From JAIYDQ01 sp031411055 (lineage in GTDB: Bacteria; Planctomycetota; Planctomycetia; Pirellulales; Pirellulaceae), in assembly GCA_031411055.1 (NCBI GenBank), contig JANOAI010000408.1:1-18066 (forward strand): a stretch of DNA of 18,066 nucleotides, written 5' to 3'. Of the stretch, positions 15,402 through 18,066 are shown piece by piece (positions within the stretch are counted from its first letter, which is position 1; every line of letters starts with the position of its first letter). The position numbers and the translations under genes are program-made. The notes beneath the pieces were generated by a model. The model did no database searches, was not told where the DNA came from, and saw only the letters and a program-made list of their open reading frames with translations.

Positions 15402-15480
15402 CACGTAAACGAGTCTCTCCGAGACTCGTGAAATGTTCAACAACGCCAAGATGTCAGTCTCGGAGAGACTGACCTACGTG
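15402..15480. repeat. Twin-hairpin palindromic element
   Basis: Two hairpins stand 24 bases apart: ACGAGTCTC/GAGACTCGT (15409-15417 and 15421-15429) and TCAGTCTC/GAGACTGA (15454-15461 and 15465-15472). Their cores are each other's reverse complement, and CACGTA (15402-15407) pairs with TACGTG (15475-15480), so the element can fold either as two hairpins closed by an outer stem or as one long hairpin. It starts 40 bases beyond the stop of the sugar dehydrogenase gene read on the minus strand. No T-run follows, so a role in transcript ending or 3' protection is only possible. The rest of the gap 15196-15520 holds no gene. Confidence 0.75.
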
Positions 15481-15520
15481 TGGAAAATCAACGGCAATGA
15501 GCTAATTCAATACCGGATTT

Positions 15521-17140
15521 TTAGCAATCCAAGGCAGTTCGCCTTCTTCGAACGCAACCCGCGATGCTCATCCCGACGCCTAGCAAAAGAAAGGCCGAAG
15601 GCTCAGGAACGCCGAGTGCGTAGATATGACCACCGGTTCCTCCTGACGCAGCCCCCGCGTCCGTAGTGAAAACGAAAATCTCACCATTGCCATCTTGTCC
15701 AAATCCATGCACGGTTTGACCCACGATGTAACCATTGGGATTGGTTAATGGATCGGTGATAAAAGGGAGCAAAAACTCCTCCATCTTTCCGGTTACCAAG
15801 TCGGCATAGAAGAGGCGACCATCCACTCGTCCAATGGTCCCATTGCGAACGGATAGATCAGCGAAGATGTATTTACCTTCCAACTCAGGGAGAAAAGAAC
15901 CGCGATAGACGAAGCCGCCGGTGATCGAAAGGCCGTCTTGATGGTCGTATTGGAGGTATCTCGGCAAACCCGTCCCTGGGTCAATTTCCGATCCTCGGAT
16001 CGGATCTATGGTCAAAGGATTAAGAAGGGGTTCCGGGCTGTTGGTTGGGTTGAGGAAGCCTAAGTTGGGAGGATTCGTGACAGGAAGCGGTTGCAAAGTA
16101 CCATCGGGATTCAAAGCCCGAGTTATGTTAAATGTCCCTTCTCGATTTACCCAGCCGTAGTTGCCGCCAATCGTGACTCTATCTATTTCCTCGATGTTCC
16201 CTTGGCCAACGTCGGCGGCGATCAGATCGCCGTTGCCGCGAGGACGGTCATCGAATGCAAATCGATACGGATTGCGTAAGCCGTAGGCAAACGTCTCTCG
16301 CAATTGCCCTGGCCCCGTAAAGGGATTGGCGGTTGGGATTCGATATTGTCCATTGCTGCTTACGGCATCTGTACTCCCTGGCCTGGAACCGCCAGGAATG
16401 GGATCGATTCGAAGCATTTTACCGAGCGGATTCGTTAGATCCTGGGCGTTTCCTTGGGGAACGTGGCTATTGTTGGTGGGGTTTCCGTTGGCCCCAGAGT
16501 CGTAGGAATTTCCACCGTCGCCCGTTCCAAGATACATGTATCCGTCCGGGCCAAAAGCGATTGTGCCACCGTTATGGTTCGACGCATTCTTTCCATAGGA
16601 AAAGACTTCACGCCGAGTATTCGGATCGATGATGTTGGGATTATTGGCATCCCTTGTAAATTCGTTGATAACCATCTTAAAGGTTGTCGGTGCACTATTC
16701 GGCGTCGCGTAGGTTGGTGTCGTTCCAACGGGAACCGGCTCGCTTCCAAACGTATAGACCTTTCGGAAACCAGCCGTGCCTGGATTGGCGTAATCAGGAT
16801 GGAACGCAAGTCCGAGGAGCCCACGTTCATCGTTGACGCTCGTCGTTACAAGAGGCGGAGCGACTCGGCTTCCGATGTCGAGTGCGGGTGTTGGCAAAAC
16901 GGTCCCGTTCTGCTCCATGATCAAAATTTGCCCCTTTTGCTCGACCACAAAAAGTCGATTGGGGTCGCCGGGCGCACTAATCCCGTAATTGCCAGAGCTG
17001 ATGTTGGCGAGTGGCTTTAAATGTACCGCAATATTCCCCTTCGGAATGGATGGCAGTAGGTCCGGTGGCTGTCCGATAGCTCCTGAATGGAGAACAAGGA
17101 CCGCGAAACTGGCCACCGTGAAAATGCGTCTCGAAATCAT
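15521..17140 (-). CDS. PQQ-dependent sugar dehydrogenase (GSDH family) with PEP-CTERM anchor
   Basis: The chosen start gives 539 residues: a signal peptide (MISRRIFTVASFAVLVLHSGAIG), then a six-bladed GSDH-type propeller and a PEP-CTERM tail. Family blocks are RLFVVEQKGQILIM, ERGLLGLAFHPDYA, SNHNGGTIAFGPDGYMYLG, NAQDLTNPLGKMLRIDP, AYGLRNPYRFAFDD, and ITGGFVYRG. His189 (in NHNGG), Asp208 (in GTGDGG) and Arg289 (in GLRNP) match by pattern the catalytic His and cofactor-contact residues of soluble glucose dehydrogenase. The C-terminus reads VPEPSAFLLLG, a hydrophobic segment, then VRRRR, the sorting signal cut by exosortase, so the enzyme is probably exported and cell-surface linked. It should oxidise an aldose or related sugar; the substrate is unknown. 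The frame opens at 17272, but the 44 extra residues put a second hydrophobic stretch before the signal peptide, so 17140 is preferred. Confidence 0.9.
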   Translation of the reverse strand: MISRRIFTVASFAVLVLHSGAIGQPPDLLPSIPKGNIAVHLKPLANISSGNYGISAPGDPNRLFVVEQKGQILIMEQNGTVLPTPALDIGSRVAPPLVTTSVNDERGLLGLAFHPDYANPGTAGFRKVYTFGSEPVPVGTTPTYATPNSAPTTFKMVINEFTRDANNPNIIDPNTRREVFSYGKNASNHNGGTIAFGPDGYMYLGTGDGGNSYDSGANGNPTNNSHVPQGNAQDLTNPLGKMLRIDPIPGGSRPGSTDAVSSNGQYRIPTANPFTGPGQLRETFAYGLRNPYRFAFDDRPRGNGDLIAADVGQGNIEEIDRVTIGGNYGWVNREGTFNITRALNPDGTLQPLPVTNPPNLGFLNPTNSPEPLLNPLTIDPIRGSEIDPGTGLPRYLQYDHQDGLSITGGFVYRGSFLPELEGKYIFADLSVRNGTIGRVDGRLFYADLVTGKMEEFLLPFITDPLTNPNGYIVGQTVHGFGQDGNGEIFVFTTDAGAASGGTGGHIYALGVPEPSAFLLLGVGMSIAGCVRRRRTALDC

Positions 17141-17760
17141 GGTAAGACTCGACTGTAGATATAGAACAAGGAGAATTGCGAAAGGGATTGGTTTAGCGAT
17201 GAGGCGTTCAGACTGAAAAACAATCCGGAGCGACAAGGAATCGTTGCTCTGTATCGATGGGAGTTCGAGCAAGGACGAAATAGTTGTCGTGAGGGAGCGA
17301 CAGTTTGACGAGGAATTGGTCAGTGCAAATCAGATCGAAATGGCTTCGAACGAGTCGCCGAAATCACAAAGGTAGACTGGTTGGAGCCTTCGCTTTCAGT
17401 CTTGCGACAACCGCAGCATAAATGAAGCGGCAATCGGAATACGAATTTTGGGTCAAGCCAGCAAACTTTGCCGAATCGGTTACCTGTCCCGATTGTAAGG
17501 TCTTTCGCTCGTTTCGCAATCATTTTCCGGGGTTGAATTCCTCATTAGGCCCCCTGAAAGTGCAAGTAATACCGAATCTTCCGCTAAGTCGAACTTTTGA
17601 AATCGTGGAAACCGGCCTTTTGGGGCTCCTATTGGACGCCTGAATTTTCTCACCAAAATCGGAGAGAAATCGACGCTTCACGCTAATCGACACCCCATCG
17701 GAATCAATCTACAAGTCAAAAAGCCTCAAAACCTTGGTTGGCGTTCGGATCGCGGGCATA
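17141..17760. other. Gene-free stretch upstream of the sugar dehydrogenase
   Basis: About 620 bases without a credible gene. Short frames at 17422-17643 (+) and 17320-17523 (-) overlap each other, lack ribosome sites and resemble no family; the plus one contains a single CPDC. The promoter of the dehydrogenase at 17140 should lie here, but no good -35/-10 pair was found. Confidence 0.55.
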
Positions 17761-17761
17761 A

Positions 17762-17814
17762 GCCCAATGCCATCTACTTTAGCGGTGCGGCGCGAGCCCA
17801 ATGCCATCTACTTT
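17762..17814. repeat. Tandem half-copies of the 4299-4427 repeat family
   Basis: A 19-base unit beginning GCCCAATGCCATCTACTTT occurs at 17762-17780 and 17796-17814, 34 bases apart. The first is followed by AGCGGTGCGGCGC, so 17762-17793 matches the reverse complement of 4396-4427 at 31 of 32 bases. Here the two copies are in direct order, whereas at 4299-4427 they face each other. Confidence 0.85.
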
Positions 17815-17815
17815 C

Positions 17816-17997
17816 ACCCTCCCGCGAATGAGGTCGTCCGATTTAACTTTACCCTCCTTTTCAAGGAGGGTCGAGCGCAGCGAGGGGAGGTTTCTTCCCT
17901 CTCCGCTCGCAAGACTCGCGACTCTCCCAGTGGGAGAGTGAAGCAAACCATGATTTCCTCGATCGCTAAATCGGACGACCTCGAAGAGCGGGAGGGT
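17816..17997. repeat. Nested palindromic repeat, second copy of the hairpin family
   Basis: ACCCTCCCGC (17816-17825) pairs with 17988-17997, and a 16-base arm at 17830-17845 pairs exactly with 17967-17982. Inside lie two smaller perfect hairpins: ACCCTCCTT/AAGGAGGGT (17851-17859 and 17863-17871) and ACTCTCCCA/TGGGAGAGT (17921-17929 and 17931-17939). Bases 17865-17890 are identical to the reverse complement of 2612-2637. Similar GGGAGGG/CCCTCCC runs continue to the window end, so the repeat region may extend beyond 18066. No coding potential is seen. Confidence 0.85.
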
Positions 17998-18066
17998 CGA
18001 TGGCGAGGTACGAGCCAGCGGGGAGGGTGAGATTTCGAATGTTTCGTGACCATATTCCCTCCCCTC

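Noticed and set aside
17141..17272. Upstream extension of the sugar dehydrogenase
   Set aside because: It adds a second hydrophobic segment before the twin-basic start of the normal signal peptide, so ATG 17140 fits better.
17422..17643. 73-codon plus-strand frame with a CPDC motif
   Set aside because: A single CxxC is not a zinc ribbon. There is no ribosome site, no known family, and another frame overlaps it on the other strand.
17762..17814. Possible start of a CRISPR array
   Set aside because: There are only two repeat units, the spacer is 15 bases, no cas gene is present, and the same unit occurs inverted at 4299-4427.

Overview
The window looks like a chromosomal piece of a planctomycete, most likely of the Pirellulales. 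This rests on gene content: the DUF1553/DUF1501 gene pair, two very large secreted proteins that join a dehydrogenase-type propeller to HEAT-like repeats and a CxxCH haem domain (a Planctomycetota/Verrucomicrobiota speciality), small secreted proteins of planctomycete type, and a PEP-CTERM protein. No tRNA, rRNA, CRISPR array, transposase, phage gene or recognised defence system is visible.

Layout. 1-2273 (+): the 3' end of a DUF1553 protein gene, overlapping by 4 bases a Tat-exported DUF1501 protein gene. 2274-2761: a gene-free gap between convergent genes, filled with GC-rich hairpin repeats. 2762-4258 (-): a two-gene operon of a small secreted protein and a CPBP intramembrane protease with an unusual insertion. 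4299-4427: a long imperfect inverted repeat upstream of that operon. 4430-5053: no gene. 5054-6135 (+): a conserved hypothetical gene and an FmdB-type zinc-ribbon gene. 6357-9716 (+): a secreted dehydrogenase/HEAT/cytochrome c protein. 9937-12081 (+): a sugar-isomerase-like TIM barrel and a DctA-type dicarboxylate transporter. 12109-15195 (-): a second haem dehydrogenase with the same domains in a different order. 15196-15520: a leader palindrome and a twin-hairpin element. 15521-17140 (-): a PQQ-type sugar dehydrogenase with a PEP-CTERM tail. 17141-18066: no gene; two dispersed repeat families, each also present elsewhere in the window.

Functional reading (inference). Most products are exported or in the membrane and suit oxidation of sugars or polyols in the periplasm, with electrons passed to haem c domains, alongside uptake of C4-dicarboxylates. 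The window does not show that the genes form one pathway; strands and gaps indicate at least five separate transcription units.

The signals most worth a second look are the opposite domain orders of the two haem dehydrogenases, the two dispersed palindromic repeat families present at both ends of the window, and the CPBP protease with about 100 polar residues inserted between catalytic motifs and a small secreted partner gene 3 bases upstream.
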